Counted from the stretch's first letter, positions 1-9,449 are shown. The stretch: 64,000 nucleotides of DNA from Rhodoferax sp. (GCF_023700745.1 NZ_JAMPYG010000009.1:1-64000), one strand, 5' to 3'. Program-made: numbers and translations. Notes: generated from the sequence alone by a model not told the origin.

Positions 1-15
1 GCTTAATATTTTTGA

Positions 16-21
16 TACAAT
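16..21 (+). promoter_or_regulatory. Putative -10 box of tRNA-Leu
   Basis: TACAAT lies 19 bases before the tRNA 5' end and differs from TATAAT at one base. The -35 element would fall outside the window, so this is only half a promoter. Confidence 0.4.
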
Positions 22-39
22 GCCTTTCTTTCCTGAAAT

Positions 40-124
<85 letters not shown>

Positions 125-175
125 ATATAAATGAATTCCGGTTCATTTTGATGAAAGAAACCGGATGTTTTGAAT

Positions 176-218
176 AAAAAGCCGCTGCAACAGTTGTTAA
201 CTTTGCAGCGGCTTTTTT
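176..218. terminator. Bidirectional intrinsic terminator
   Basis: GCCGCTGCAA and TTGCAGCGGC form a strong stem, flanked by AAAAA on the left and TTTTTT on the right. It can end both tRNA-Leu transcription (rightward) and the rimO operon (leftward), sitting just past the rimO stop at 248. Confidence 0.85.
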
Positions 219-247
219 ATTTGCTGAAACCACTTTGAGCCGAGCGC

Positions 248-1642
248 TCAAAATGGCTGTGCCACCAGGTCATGCCCTTGCGCCGCGACGATCCGCGCCT
301 TGGTAAATTCGCCCACCCGCAGCGTCTTGCTGATTTTTTCGGGTGGCAATAACTTCACCACACCATCAATTTCAGGGGCGTCGGCGTAAGACCGGCCAAC
401 ACCACCCTTTTTACCCATGCCCGGTGCCGAGTCCACCAGAATCTGCAGGGTGGCACCGACCCGTTTTTGCAGCTTGGCGGCAGACACCTGTTCGGCCACC
501 GCCATGAAGCGGGCACGGCGTTCTTCACGCACTTCCTGCGGCAACATGCCGCCGATGTCATTGGCGGCGGCACCCGCCACCGGGCTGTAAGCAAAGCAAC
601 CCGCCCTGTCAATTTGTGCCTCGCGCACAAAGTCCAGCAGGTGTTCAAACTCGGCCTCGGTTTCACCGGGGAAGCCAGCGATGAAGGTGCTGCGCACCAC
701 GATGTCCGGGCAAGCCTCGCGCCACCTCAGCAATCGCTCCATGTTTTTCTCACCGCTGGCCGGGCGTTTCATGCGCTTGAGCACGTCGGGGTGGCTGTGC
801 TGGAACGGCACATCCAGGTAAGGCAGGATGAGTCCGGACGCCATCAGTGGCAGGATGTCGTCCACACTGGGGTAGGGATAAACATAGTGCAGCCGAACCC
901 AGGCGCCATGCGCTTGCGCCATCTCGCCCAAGGCTTGTGCCAATTCAAACAAGCGGGTCTTGATGGGCTTGCCATTCCAGAAACCGGTGCGGTATTTCAC
1001 ATCAACGCCATAGGCCGAGGTGTCCTGGCTGATCACCAGCAGCTCTTTCACGCCGCCGTCAAACAAGGCCTGCGCTTCCTTGAGCACGTCGCCAATCGGG
1101 CGCGACACCAGGTCACCGCGCATCGACGGGATGATGCAAAAGGTGCAGCGGTGGTTGCAACCTTCGCTGATCTTGAGGTAAGCATAGTGCCGGGGCGTGA
1201 GTTTGATCCCGGCCACGCCAAAGGCGTTAGGTACCAGATCAACAAAAGGATCGTGTGGCTTGGGCAGGTTGGCATGCACCGCATCCATCACCTCCTGGGT
1301 GGCATGCGGACCGGTCACCGCCAGCACACTCGGGTGCATTTGCCGCACCAGGTTGCCACCGCCCTCGCCCGCCTTGGCACCCAGGCAACCGGTCACAATG
1401 ACCTTGCCATTCTCCGCCAATGCCTCGCCGATGGTGTCCAGGCTTTCCCTGACCGCATCGTCAATGAAGCCGCAGGTATTCACAATGACCAGATCGGCGC
1501 CTTCGAATGTTTTGGAGGTCTGATAACCCTCTGCACTGAGCTGCGTCAGGATCAGTTCGGAGTCGGTCAGGGCCTTGGGACAGCCGAGGCTGACAAAGCC
1601 CACCTTGGGTGTTGCAGCGGCCGATGTGTTAGGTGCATTCAT
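248..1642 (-). CDS. rimO: Ribosomal protein S12 methylthiotransferase RimO
   Basis: Radical-SAM enzyme that adds a methylthio group to the conserved aspartate of ribosomal protein S12. The 464-residue product has the family's normal length. The N-terminal UPF0004 domain carries its three cluster cysteines at about 21, 57 and 86 ([18 protein letters not shown]). The radical-SAM motif CNHRCTFC holds Cys162, 166 and 169, and a TRAM-type RNA-binding domain ends the protein. The open frame runs further upstream into phaR, but the ATG at 1642 starts the family N-terminus nine bases after the phaR stop. It is the last gene of the leftward hom-to-rimO run and ends at a terminator. Confidence 0.95.
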   Translation of the reverse strand: MNAPNTSAAATPKVGFVSLGCPKALTDSELILTQLSAEGYQTSKTFEGADLVIVNTCGFIDDAVRESLDTIGEALAENGKVIVTGCLGAKAGEGGGNLVRQMHPSVLAVTGPHATQEVMDAVHANLPKPHDPFVDLVPNAFGVAGIKLTPRHYAYLKISEGCNHRCTFCIIPSMRGDLVSRPIGDVLKEAQALFDGGVKELLVISQDTSAYGVDVKYRTGFWNGKPIKTRLFELAQALGEMAQAHGAWVRLHYVYPYPSVDDILPLMASGLILPYLDVPFQHSHPDVLKRMKRPASGEKNMERLLRWREACPDIVVRSTFIAGFPGETEAEFEHLLDFVREAQIDRAGCFAYSPVAGAAANDIGGMLPQEVREERRARFMAVAEQVSAAKLQKRVGATLQILVDSAPGMGKKGGVGRSYADAPEIDGVVKLLPPEKISKTLRVGEFTKARIVAAQGHDLVAQPF

Positions 1643-1650
1643 GATGACAT

Positions 1651-2199
1651 TCAACCTTTTTTGGGTGGCGTATTGTTGATGCCAAAGGCACCCAGCATTT
1701 GTCCTGCCTGCTTTTGCATTTGCTCCTGCATCTGCACCAGCCAGGACTTGGATTGTTCCAGGCTGCCTCCCAGCATAGCCTGCATGACCGGTGGCTGCAT
1801 AGCGGTGTATTGCTTCCACATTTCTGGCGTGAAGCCCTTGGTTTGCTCGGCAAAACGGGTTTGGGTGTCGATGAGTGTCTGGATGTTTTTTTCCAGGTAG
1901 CCGCCCAAAAAGCCTTGCATGGCGTGGCCATAAAACCGGATCAAACTCTCCAGCACGGGCGCCGTGAACATCGGCGAACCACTGGTCTCGGCCTCCAGAA
2001 TGATCTGCAAAAGAATGCTGCGCGTCAGGTTGTCGCCGGTCTTGGCATCCAGCACTTCAAACGGCTCACTCTTCATCACCAGGTCTTTCACCTCGGACAA
2101 GGTGATGTAAGTCGACGTGGTGGTGTCGTAGAGCCTGCGATTGGGGTATTTCTTGATGACGCGATGGGCGGCTGGTGTCTCGGGAGTTTTGTTTTCCAT
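1651..2199 (-). CDS. phaR: Polyhydroxyalkanoate synthesis repressor PhaR
   Basis: DNA- and PHB-binding regulator that represses phasin and PHB-granule genes until polymer accumulates. The 182-residue product starts with the PHB/PHA accumulation regulator DNA-binding domain ([12 protein letters not shown], residues about 14-75). Two PHB_acc repeats follow (around [12 protein letters not shown] and the [16 protein letters not shown] segment), then a Gln/Met-rich amphipathic C-terminus. It lies between moaE (6 bases) and rimO (8 bases), so it is probably co-transcribed with biosynthetic genes. No phaC, phaA or phaB gene is present in the window. Confidence 0.93.
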   Translation of the reverse strand: MENKTPETPAAHRVIKKYPNRRLYDTTTSTYITLSEVKDLVMKSEPFEVLDAKTGDNLTRSILLQIILEAETSGSPMFTAPVLESLIRFYGHAMQGFLGGYLEKNIQTLIDTQTRFAEQTKGFTPEMWKQYTAMQPPVMQAMLGGSLEQSKSWLVQMQEQMQKQAGQMLGAFGINNTPPKKG

Positions 2200-2205
2200 G
2201 TCGGA

Positions 2206-2715
2206 TCAATCGTGAGCATTCAGGCTCGTATTTTCAAGGGCAATGCCCCATTTGGCCAGTGCCGCATCGTCGCTGACTCGGGCATCCACCCAGCGTGCGC
2301 CACTGGGCGTTTGTTCTTTTTTCCAGAAAGGTGCCTGGGTTTTAAGGTAATCCATCAAAAATTCACAGGCCTGAAAGCTCTCGCCCCGGTGCGCGGACGT
2401 CACTGCCACCAACACAATTTGATCCATCGGTGCCAACAGGCCTACCCGGTGGATGACGCGGGCGTCATAGATGTCAAAACGCTGCCGGGCCGCGTCAATC
2501 ATGGCCTCGATCGACTTCTCGGTCATGCCCGGATAGTGTTCCAATTCCATGCTGGCAATGCTGCCCGGCTCGCCTGGTGTCCGGTCGCGCACGGTGCCGA
2601 CAAAACTGCAGACGGCACCCACGCGCGGGTCCTGGGCGCGCAAGGCCGCGACCTCGGCGCTGAGGTCAAAGTCGGCGGTCTGAATACTGACACGGGGGCG
2701 ATTGAGCGCTGGCAT
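2206..2715 (-). CDS. moaE: Molybdopterin synthase catalytic subunit MoaE
   Basis: Large subunit of molybdopterin synthase, which inserts two sulfurs into precursor Z (cPMP) using thiocarboxylated MoaD. The frame shows the MoaE core: FVGTVRD near residue 40, ELEHYPGM near 60, RVGLL near 90, then SAHRGESF and the active-site lysine segment FWKKEQ near 130. The ATG at 2715 is preferred over earlier in-frame starts, which would place the start inside moaD and add a non-homologous arginine-rich leader. It follows moaD by five bases. The 169 residues fit the family. Confidence 0.94.
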   Translation of the reverse strand: MPALNRPRVSIQTADFDLSAEVAALRAQDPRVGAVCSFVGTVRDRTPGEPGSIASMELEHYPGMTEKSIEAMIDAARQRFDIYDARVIHRVGLLAPMDQIVLVAVTSAHRGESFQACEFLMDYLKTQAPFWKKEQTPSGARWVDARVSDDAALAKWGIALENTSLNAHD

Positions 2716-2720
2716 GGTCC

Positions 2721-2972
2721 TTAACCTCCGGTGACAGGCGGGAAGAACGCCACCTCGGCGCCGTCCGTCAGGGCAGCGGACTCCTGACACATGACCTGAT
2801 TCAGCGCCAAGCGCACGGCCTTGCCGCGCGCCAGACTGTCCGCATGGGCGCCCCCCAAAGCAATGAGTTCATCACGCAGGTCTCCCAGCGTGGTCGCGCG
2901 GGTTTCGCGCTGCTCACTGCCCGGACCAATTGCTTCCCGAATGGACGCGAAATATTTCACCGTGACCTTCAT
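2721..2972 (-). CDS. moaD: Molybdopterin synthase sulfur carrier subunit MoaD
   Basis: Ubiquitin-like sulfur carrier of 83 residues. Its C-terminal Gly-Gly (PPVTGG) is adenylated by MoeB and turned into the thiocarboxylate that MoaE uses. The N-terminal beta-strand KVTVKYFASIRE is typical. The start overlaps the moeA stop by four bases (ATGA), which implies translational coupling, and moaE follows directly. No moeB, moaA or moaC is present in the window. Confidence 0.95.
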   Translation of the reverse strand: MKVTVKYFASIREAIGPGSEQRETRATTLGDLRDELIALGGAHADSLARGKAVRLALNQVMCQESAALTDGAEVAFFPPVTGG

Positions 2973-4207
2973 CCCAGCAACTCCGAAAAAGGAATAAACC
3001 GCACCACATCCCCGGGCAAGATGGTAGCTCCTGGCGGGTTGTCCACCAAACCATCACCCCAGACCGCCGAAGTCAGAACCCCCGAGCTCTGGTTGGCAAA
3101 CAGGTCCAGACCGCCACGCGGGTTGCGCCGGACACGCAAGAATTCACGGCGCCTGTCGGCCCGGGGCCAAGCAAAGTCAGCGCGGACAGCGGTCGCGCTC
3201 GGGGCCCATTGAACGACCCCCTGTAGTTTTAGCAAAAACGGGCGCACCAGCAGCAAAAAGGTCACAAAGCTCGACACCGGGTTGCCCGGCAAGCCGATGA
3301 AGTGGGCCTCAGCGACCCGACCATAGGCAAACGGCTTGCCCGGCTTGATGGCAAGCTGCCACAAATCCAGATGCCCCAGACGCTGTACGGCGGGCTTGAT
3401 ATGGTCCTCTTCGCCGACCGACACACCACCACTGGTCAGGATCACATCGTGATGTTCAGCCGCCTCACGCAATGCGGCGATGGTGGCATCACGCTGGTCG
3501 GGAACGATGCCCAGGTCACTCACCTCACAGCCCAGGCGCGTCAACAGGGCTCTCAGGAAAAACCGGTTCGAGTTGTAGATGGCGCCTGACGGCATGTTTT
3601 CGGGCGCCACCGCCCCCGGCATCACCAGCTCGTCCCCGGTTGAAAACAGCGCTACCCTGGGCCGGCGCGCAACGCTCAGGGTGTCCATGCCAATGCTGGC
3701 CGCCAGACCCAATTCGGCTGGCGTCAAGCGTGCACCTTGTGCCAGCACCACCGCACCCCGGGCGACGTCTTCACCTGCGCGGCGGATCCACTGACCGGGC
3801 TTGGGCTGCACCTTGATGCACACCGAGCCGTCGGACTGCACCTCGCAGTCTTCCTGCATCACCACGGCATCGGCACCCAGGGGAATCGGTGCACCGGTAA
3901 AAATGCGCACCACGGAATTTGGTGCGAGAGGGACTCCCACGCTACCTGCCGGAATGCGCTGGGACACCGGCAATGCTTGGGTCGAACCCACCAAGTCAGC
4001 GCAGCACAGCGCGTAACCATCCATGGAACTGTTGTCTTGCGGCGGTACCTGCAAAGCCGACGTCAGATCCTGGGCCAACACCCGGCGATCTGCATCAAAG
4101 GTGGCCACTTGCTCAACGCCATCCAGCGCCAGGGCATGGGCCAGCAATTGGTCCAACGCGTCGTCGAGCGACATCATGGGTTTGGCAGCAGAACGTTCAG
4201 CAGTCAT
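2969..4207 (-). CDS. moeA: Molybdopterin molybdotransferase MoeA
   Basis: Inserts molybdate into adenylylated molybdopterin, the last step of Mo-cofactor formation. The 412-residue product shows the MoeA_N region (DNSSMDGYAL near 60), a linker with GEDV near 145, the central MoCF-binding domain (TSGGVSVGEEDH near 255, KPGKPFAYG and GLPGNPVSS near 305) and a C-terminal domain IV. It overlaps mobB upstream and moaD downstream by four bases each, so the molybdenum genes form one coupled unit. Confidence 0.95.
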   Translation of the reverse strand: MTAERSAAKPMMSLDDALDQLLAHALALDGVEQVATFDADRRVLAQDLTSALQVPPQDNSSMDGYALCCADLVGSTQALPVSQRIPAGSVGVPLAPNSVVRIFTGAPIPLGADAVVMQEDCEVQSDGSVCIKVQPKPGQWIRRAGEDVARGAVVLAQGARLTPAELGLAASIGMDTLSVARRPRVALFSTGDELVMPGAVAPENMPSGAIYNSNRFFLRALLTRLGCEVSDLGIVPDQRDATIAALREAAEHHDVILTSGGVSVGEEDHIKPAVQRLGHLDLWQLAIKPGKPFAYGRVAEAHFIGLPGNPVSSFVTFLLLVRPFLLKLQGVVQWAPSATAVRADFAWPRADRRREFLRVRRNPRGGLDLFANQSSGVLTSAVWGDGLVDNPPGATILPGDVVRFIPFSELLG

Positions 4208-4737
4208 GCGACATTCTCGAAATCATAGGCAAAACGTGCGCCTTGCGAGATCAACCAGTCAACCACCGCGTCCGTGTCGTTGAGGTCAAGCACCGGCAAT
4301 TGAGTCGGCACAGGCAACAGGTTCGGCGAATCGGTGGCAATGGCTGTGATGAAGTCATCCTCAAAGTAACGTGCAGGCTTGCCGGTGGCCGCACGCCAAA
4401 CCTCGATTTTCTGCAGGTCAGAATCCTTGAAGCCTTCGACCAACACCCAGTCGACGCCCTCGTACAACTCGGCGAGCAGCTGGTGTACGGTGGGCCGGTT
4501 GGCCACTTCAAACTCACGCATCAAGGCCAGCCGGCGGTCCGAGGCGACCACCACTTCGAAGGCACCTGCCTCGCGATGACGGTAGGTGTCCTTGCCCTCG
4601 TGGTCGATGTCGAAACGGTGATGGGCGTGTTTGACCACCGACACGCGCAGGCCCCTGAGACGCAGCGCAGGAATCAGACGCTCGACCAGCGTGGTTTTAC
4701 CGGAACCGGAAAAACCGGCAAAGCCAACAACCTTCAT
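4204..4737 (-). CDS. mobB: Molybdopterin-guanine dinucleotide biosynthesis protein MobB
   Basis: P-loop GTPase of 177 residues thought to assist MobA in attaching GMP to the molybdenum cofactor. The Walker A sequence GFSGSGKTT is at residues 8-16. The conserved KHAHH segment near 36 and EGFKDS near 100 follow, as in the family. It overlaps both thrC and moeA by four bases. The partner mobA was not found in the window. Confidence 0.93.
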   Translation of the reverse strand: MKVVGFAGFSGSGKTTLVERLIPALRLRGLRVSVVKHAHHRFDIDHEGKDTYRHREAGAFEVVVASDRRLALMREFEVANRPTVHQLLAELYEGVDWVLVEGFKDSDLQKIEVWRAATGKPARYFEDDFITAIATDSPNLLPVPTQLPVLDLNDTDAVVDWLISQGARFAYDFENVA

Positions 4738-6161
4738 GAACAGTGGGCGGCAATAAAGCTTTTGATCGCTTGCGCATCAGCCGCCATCTCCACCACGCGT
4801 TTGGGCAAGGCTTCAATACCGTTGAATTTCGCAGGGCGATCAGGTTCACGGCCAGTGGCCTCAATGATGGTGGCGGCAAATTTGATCGGCAGCGCGGTTT
4901 CCAGCACGATCATGGGTACACCCGCCTGCACGTGCGCGCGTGCCACCTTGACCCCATCGGCGGTATGCGTGTCAATCATCATGCCGTGGCGCGCGTAGAT
5001 GTCCTTGATCGTGGCCAAACGGTCAGCATGGGTGCTCCTGCCACTTTCAAAGCCATAGTGACTGGCAGCCCGGCTGAATGCGGGGTGCGCTTCCAGGTCA
5101 AAGAAACCGGCACGCGCCAAGGCGTCGCCAAACAGCGCTTTGGTGCGTGCGCCATCGCGCCCCAGCAGGTCAAACACAAAGCGTTCGAAATTGCTTGCCT
5201 TGGAAATGTCCATCGACGGACTGGAGGTCTCGTGTGTGTCGGCACTGCCGCGCACCCGGTAGACACCGGTCTTGAAGAATTCGTCGAGCACATCGTTTTC
5301 GTTGGTGGCGACCACCAGGCGGGCAATCGGCAAGCCCATCATGCGCGCCACATGGCCGGCGCAGACGTTGCCAAAATTGCCACTGGGCACGGTGAAGCTG
5401 ACTTTTTCAGTGTTTTTTTGCGTGGCCTGGAAATAACCGGCGAAGTAGTACACCACCTGCGCCAGCAGTCGTGCCCAATTGATCGAATTGACCGTGCCAA
5501 TTTTGTACTGCCGCTTGAAGTCCAGGTCGTTGCTGACGGCCTTGACCATGTCCTGGCAGTCGTCAAACACGCCCGTCACGGCAATATTGAAAATGTTGTC
5601 GTCCATCAGGCTGAACATTTGTGCCTGCTGGAACGGACTCATGCGGCCCTGCGGACTGGTCATGAAGACGCGCACGCCTTTTTTGCCGCGCATGGCGTAT
5701 TCGGCAGCGCTACCGGTGTCACCGCTGGTGGCGCCCAAAATATTGAGTTCTTCACCGCGGCGCACCAGTTCGTATTCGAACAGGTTGCCCAGCAACTGCA
5801 TGGCCATGTCCTTGAAGGCCAGCGTCGGACCATTGGACAAGGCTTCCAGCCAGATACCGTTTTCCAGCGCACGCAGCGGAACAATCTCGGGCGAACCAAA
5901 CACTTCGGCGGTGTAGGTCTTGTGGCACAAGGCCCGCAGGTCGGCGGCAGGAATGTCGTCAATGTAAAGCGACAAAACCTCAAACGCCAAGTCAGCGTAG
6001 CCTTGATTCTGATAGATGCCGCGCCAACGGCTCAAGGTGGCGTCGTCCACCTGGGGGTAGCTTTCAGGGAGGTACAAGCCGCCATCGGGCGCCAGGCCCT
6101 CCAGCAGGATGTCGCAGAAATGCTTGGGGCTCTGGTCGCCCCGGGTCGAGATGTATTTCAT
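4734..6161 (-). CDS. thrC: Threonine synthase ThrC
   Basis: PLP enzyme converting O-phosphohomoserine to threonine. The 475-residue protein belongs to the long form. Its N-terminal domain starts MKYISTRG, the PLP lysine is in LAFKDMAMQ near 110, and the glycine-rich phosphate-binding loop is in GATSGDTGSAAE near 145. The ATG at 6161 is chosen because it gives the family N-terminus and leaves one base after the hom stop; earlier in-frame starts would overlap hom. It shares an operon with hom, the preceding enzyme of the pathway. Confidence 0.95.
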   Translation of the reverse strand: MKYISTRGDQSPKHFCDILLEGLAPDGGLYLPESYPQVDDATLSRWRGIYQNQGYADLAFEVLSLYIDDIPAADLRALCHKTYTAEVFGSPEIVPLRALENGIWLEALSNGPTLAFKDMAMQLLGNLFEYELVRRGEELNILGATSGDTGSAAEYAMRGKKGVRVFMTSPQGRMSPFQQAQMFSLMDDNIFNIAVTGVFDDCQDMVKAVSNDLDFKRQYKIGTVNSINWARLLAQVVYYFAGYFQATQKNTEKVSFTVPSGNFGNVCAGHVARMMGLPIARLVVATNENDVLDEFFKTGVYRVRGSADTHETSSPSMDISKASNFERFVFDLLGRDGARTKALFGDALARAGFFDLEAHPAFSRAASHYGFESGRSTHADRLATIKDIYARHGMMIDTHTADGVKVARAHVQAGVPMIVLETALPIKFAATIIEATGREPDRPAKFNGIEALPKRVVEMAADAQAIKSFIAAHCS

Positions 6162-6162
6162 G

Positions 6163-7503
6163 TCAGGCCAACTCTTCCTTGCGAATGCGGGTGATGGGTT
6201 CAAGCACCGTTGGCAAGGCCTGCATTTTGCCAATCGCCGCGTTCATGTCGGCTTCCAGGCAGTCGTGGGTCAGGATGATCACGTCGGTTTGCGGTACTTG
6301 CGGCAGCCCGGCGCTGGCCTCGGTGCCGATTTCATCGGCTTCGCGCTGCAGCACAGCGTCGATGCTGATGCCGGCGTCCGCCAGGATACCTGTCACTTTG
6401 GCCAGCACACCGGTCTCGTCTGCCACCCGCAAACGCAAGTAGTAACTGGTGATCACCTCGCCCATGGCCATCACGGGCAAGTCACTCATGGCATTGGGCT
6501 GGAAGGCCAGATGGGGTACGCGCTGCTTCGGGTCAGCGGTATGCAGGCGCGTGATGTCCACCAGGTCCGCAATCACCGCGCTGGCCGTGGGCTCGGAACC
6601 GGCGCCTTTGCCGTAGTAGAGCGTGGTGCCAACGGCGTCGCCCTGCACCATTACCGCGTTCATGGCGCCTTCGACGTTGGCAATCAGGCGCTTGGCTGGA
6701 ATCAAACAGGGATGCACACGCAACTCGATGCCCTTGGGCGTGCGTTTGGTGATGCCCAGCAGCTTGATGCGGTAACCCAGTTGCTCGGCGTACTTGATGT
6801 CGGCTGCGCCCAGCTTGGTGATGCCTTCCACATAAGCCTTGTCGAATTGCACCGGAATACCGAAAGCGATGGCACTCATGATGGTGGCTTTGTGCGCCGC
6901 ATCGACGCCTTCGATGTCGAAAGTCGGGTCGGCTTCAGCATAACCCAGGGCCTGCGCCTGTTTGAGCACGACCGCAAAGTCCAGCCCCTTGTCGCGCATC
7001 TCGCTCAGGATGAAGTTGGTAGTGCCATTGATGATGCCGGCAATCCACTGAATGCTGTTGGCGGTCAGGCCTTCACGCAAGGCCTTGATGATCGGAATGC
7101 CCCCCGCCACCGCCGCCTCAAAAGCCACCATCACGCCCTTGGCCGATGCAGCCGCAAAAATCTCGGTACCGTGCACGGCCAGCAAGGCCTTGTTGGCCGT
7201 CACCACGTGTTTGCCCGCGGCAATCGCTTCAAGCACCAAAGTCTTGGCAACGCCATAGCCACCAATAAGCTCAATCACGATGTCAATGTCGGGGTTGGCA
7301 ATCACTGCACGTGCGTCGTCCACCACCGACACACCGGGACCCACCAGTTCCCGTGCACGCGCGACATTCAGGTCGGCCACTTGTGTGATCTCGATGCCGC
7401 GACCCGCACGACGCTTGATTTCTTCCTGGTTGCGCTTGAGCACATTGAAGGTACCTGAACCGACAACGCCGATGCCCAACAGACCAACTTGAATAGGTTT
7501 CAT
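6163..7503 (-). CDS. hom: Homoserine dehydrogenase
   Basis: NAD(P)H-dependent reduction of aspartate semialdehyde to homoserine. The 446 residues contain an N-terminal Rossmann motif (GLLGIGVVGSGT, 8-19), the catalytic domain with GIINGTTNFIL near 165 and NVEGAMNAV, and a C-terminal ACT domain starting near 350 (YLRLRVADETGVLAKVTGIL). The ACT domain predicts feedback control by threonine. It is the first gene of the eight-gene leftward run ending with rimO. It stands alone rather than fused to aspartokinase. Confidence 0.96.
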   Translation of the reverse strand: MKPIQVGLLGIGVVGSGTFNVLKRNQEEIKRRAGRGIEITQVADLNVARARELVGPGVSVVDDARAVIANPDIDIVIELIGGYGVAKTLVLEAIAAGKHVVTANKALLAVHGTEIFAAASAKGVMVAFEAAVAGGIPIIKALREGLTANSIQWIAGIINGTTNFILSEMRDKGLDFAVVLKQAQALGYAEADPTFDIEGVDAAHKATIMSAIAFGIPVQFDKAYVEGITKLGAADIKYAEQLGYRIKLLGITKRTPKGIELRVHPCLIPAKRLIANVEGAMNAVMVQGDAVGTTLYYGKGAGSEPTASAVIADLVDITRLHTADPKQRVPHLAFQPNAMSDLPVMAMGEVITSYYLRLRVADETGVLAKVTGILADAGISIDAVLQREADEIGTEASAGLPQVPQTDVIILTHDCLEADMNAAIGKMQALPTVLEPITRIRKEELA

Positions 7504-7513
7504 ATATTTATAA

Positions 7514-7536
7514 GTAAGAAAAGACCTCTGGTCTTA
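7514..7536 (-). terminator. Weak terminator or attenuator between alaA and hom
   Basis: Read leftward, AAGACC and GGTCTT form a six-pair stem with a three-base loop followed by TTTTCTT. It could end alaA transcription or act as a leader hairpin 17 bases ahead of the hom start. The stem is short. Confidence 0.4.
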
Positions 7537-7571
7537 TTGATAAGGCTGAAAGTGACAGAAGAAGAGGTGTT

Positions 7572-8798
7572 TTAATTGCTGTGCCGCTTGCGGTAGCTGT
7601 CGAGGAACCTGGCGACGCGACCAATGGCCTCGCGTAAATCATCCTCATGCGGCAAGAACACAATGCGGAAGTGGTCTGGCGCCGGCCAGTTAAAGCCCGT
7701 ACCCTGCACCAGCATGACCTTGGTTTCCTGTAGCAGCTCCAAAAAGAACTGCTGATCGTCCTTAATCGGGTACATCTGCGGGTCTAGCTTCGGGAACATG
7801 TACAGGGCTGCGACGGGCTTGACGCAGCTCACGCCCGGAATTGCGGTAATGAGTTCGTAAGCCAGATCGCGCTGACGGCGCAAGCGTCCCCCTTCACAGA
7901 CCAGATCGTTGATGCTCTGGTATCCACCCAACGCCGTTTGAATGGCCCATTGACCCGGCACGTTGGAGCACAAGCGCATGTTAGACAGCATATTGAGCCC
8001 CTCAATGTAGTCTTTGGCTGGTTTTTTGTCACCGGAGACAATCATCCAACCAGCGCGGTAGCCACACGAACGGTAACTTTTGGACAATGAATTAAAAGTG
8101 AGCGTCAGCACATCGTCGCTCAAAGAACCAATGGCCGTGTGCTTGACACCGTCATAAAGCACCTTGTCATAGACCTCGTCGGCAAAAATCACCAAGCCGT
8201 GTTCACGGGCAATTTGCACCAGCGCCTTGAGTAATTCATCCGAGTACAAAGCACCAGTCGGGTTGTTGGGGTTGATCACCACCAGACCTTTTGTGCGTGG
8301 CGTGATCTTGGCGCGAATATCATTCAGGTCTGGCATCCAGCCATTGGCCTCGTCGCACAGGTAATGCACCGGCGAGCCACCCGACAAGCTGGCAGCGGCC
8401 GTCCATAGCGGATAGTCAGGCGACGGCAACAAAAGCTCATCGTCATCGTCGAGCATGGCGTTGGTCGCCATCACGATCAGCTCACTGGCGCCGTTACCCA
8501 AATAAATGTCATCCAGCGTGACACCCTTGATGCCCTGCTTTTGGGTTTCGTGCATGACCGCCTTGCGCGCCGCAAAAATGCCTTTGCTGTCAGAGTAACC
8601 CGCCGAATTGGGCAGGTTACGAATCATGTCCTGCTGGATTTCTTCCGGCGAATCAAAACCAAACACGGCCAGGTTGCCAATGTTGAGTTTGATGATTTTG
8701 TGGCCTTCTTCTTCCATCTGACGCGCTGCGTCCATGATGGGGCCGCGAATGTCATAACAAACGTTGGCCAGTTTGGCTGATTTACGTATGGTCTTCAA
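7572..8798 (-). CDS. alaA: Alanine-synthesising aminotransferase AlaA-like
   Basis: Class I/II PLP aminotransferase, close in sequence pattern to E. coli AlaA (glutamate-pyruvate aminotransferase). The protein shows LENVCYDIRG-like LANVCYDIRG near residue 10, GYSDSKG near 65, NPNNPTGALY near 180, DEVYDK near 210 and the PLP lysine in SLSKSYRS near 245. A TTG start at 8798 is chosen. GGAGG lies four bases upstream and the resulting N-terminus MKTIRKSAKL matches AlaA. The in-frame ATG at 8813 has no ribosome site and adds five residues. Length is 408 residues. Confidence 0.9.
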   Translation of the reverse strand: MKTIRKSAKLANVCYDIRGPIMDAARQMEEEGHKIIKLNIGNLAVFGFDSPEEIQQDMIRNLPNSAGYSDSKGIFAARKAVMHETQKQGIKGVTLDDIYLGNGASELIVMATNAMLDDDDELLLPSPDYPLWTAAASLSGGSPVHYLCDEANGWMPDLNDIRAKITPRTKGLVVINPNNPTGALYSDELLKALVQIAREHGLVIFADEVYDKVLYDGVKHTAIGSLSDDVLTLTFNSLSKSYRSCGYRAGWMIVSGDKKPAKDYIEGLNMLSNMRLCSNVPGQWAIQTALGGYQSINDLVCEGGRLRRQRDLAYELITAIPGVSCVKPVAALYMFPKLDPQMYPIKDDQQFFLELLQETKVMLVQGTGFNWPAPDHFRIVFLPHEDDLREAIGRVARFLDSYRKRHSN

Positions 8799-8901
8799 AG
8801 TCCCTCCGGGCATGGTCGCGAAAGAGCGAAACCTATAATTTGACCACAAGTTTTACAAACTCCGTTTTAATTGGAAACCGTTCCCACACAAGCCCTGACT
8901 C
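8799..8901. promoter_or_regulatory. Divergent intergenic region of alaA and the Mth938 gene
   Basis: This gap separates two divergent genes and must hold promoters for both. TATAAT at 8834-8839 could be a rightward -10 box, though no convincing -35 lies 17 bases before it. On the other strand TATAGG is a weaker leftward -10 candidate. Confidence 0.35.
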
Positions 8902-9291
8902 ATGAAAATTCATCCCGACATCATCAACGTACCATCCATCAGCGCCTATGGCAAGGGATGGGTTCAGGTGGCCGGAGAACGACTGACACGCAGCGTGGTG
9001 ATAACTTCTGATGGACGGAAGTTTGAGTGGCAATGCGCACGTTTTGAAGACCTGACGGCTGCCCACTTTGAGCAATTGGCCCAGTTACAGACAGAATTGG
9101 TGATTTTTGGCAGTGGTGAGCACCTGCGTTTTCCGGCTGCGGCCCTGACCCGTGCCTTGATCGAACATCAGATTGGCATTGAATCCATGGACACCCAGGC
9201 CGCTTGCCGCACTTACAACATACTGGCTGGCGAAGGACGCCATGTGGCCGTGGCATTGTTGATGGAGCCATCCCGGGACGCTGAACATTAG
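8902..9291 (+). CDS. Mth938-like domain protein (DUF498 family)
   Basis: Small 129-residue protein of the Mth938/DUF498 (NDUFAF3-like) fold. The visible family features are the N-terminal ISAYGKGWVQVAGERL segment, the central VIFGSGEHLRF strand-turn near 70, and the MDTQAACRTYNILAGEGR helix near 97. The biochemical role of bacterial members is not established; the human relative is a complex I assembly factor. It is transcribed divergently from alaA, with bcp downstream on the same strand. Confidence 0.85.
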   Translation: MKIHPDIINVPSISAYGKGWVQVAGERLTRSVVITSDGRKFEWQCARFEDLTAAHFEQLAQLQTELVIFGSGEHLRFPAAALTRALIEHQIGIESMDTQAACRTYNILAGEGRHVAVALLMEPSRDAEH

Positions 9292-9449
9292 GCACATGAT
9301 CTCAACGAGGATGTCATTACCTTTCGGAATCAACCGTCAAATCAGAGTAAAATACCATCCTCGTAGTCGGGGGCACACAAGCGCATTAAGAGGATAGTGT
9401 CTGCGACTTGAGAGACCGACGCATCCTGTCACACGAGATCGAAAAAAAC

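Noticed and set aside
467-1900. Long rightward open frame opposite rimO and phaR
   Set aside because: It lies antisense to a clear RimO with all cluster cysteines; its product shows no recognisable domain and reflects codon bias of the coding strand.
4743-6194. Long rightward open frame opposite thrC
   Set aside because: Shadow of thrC; rich in His, Gln and Val as expected for an antisense frame, with no motif.
9303-9363. GAGGATG and CATCCTC inverted repeat upstream of bcp
   Set aside because: Arms are only seven bases and about 47 bases apart; too weak for a hairpin or operator claim.
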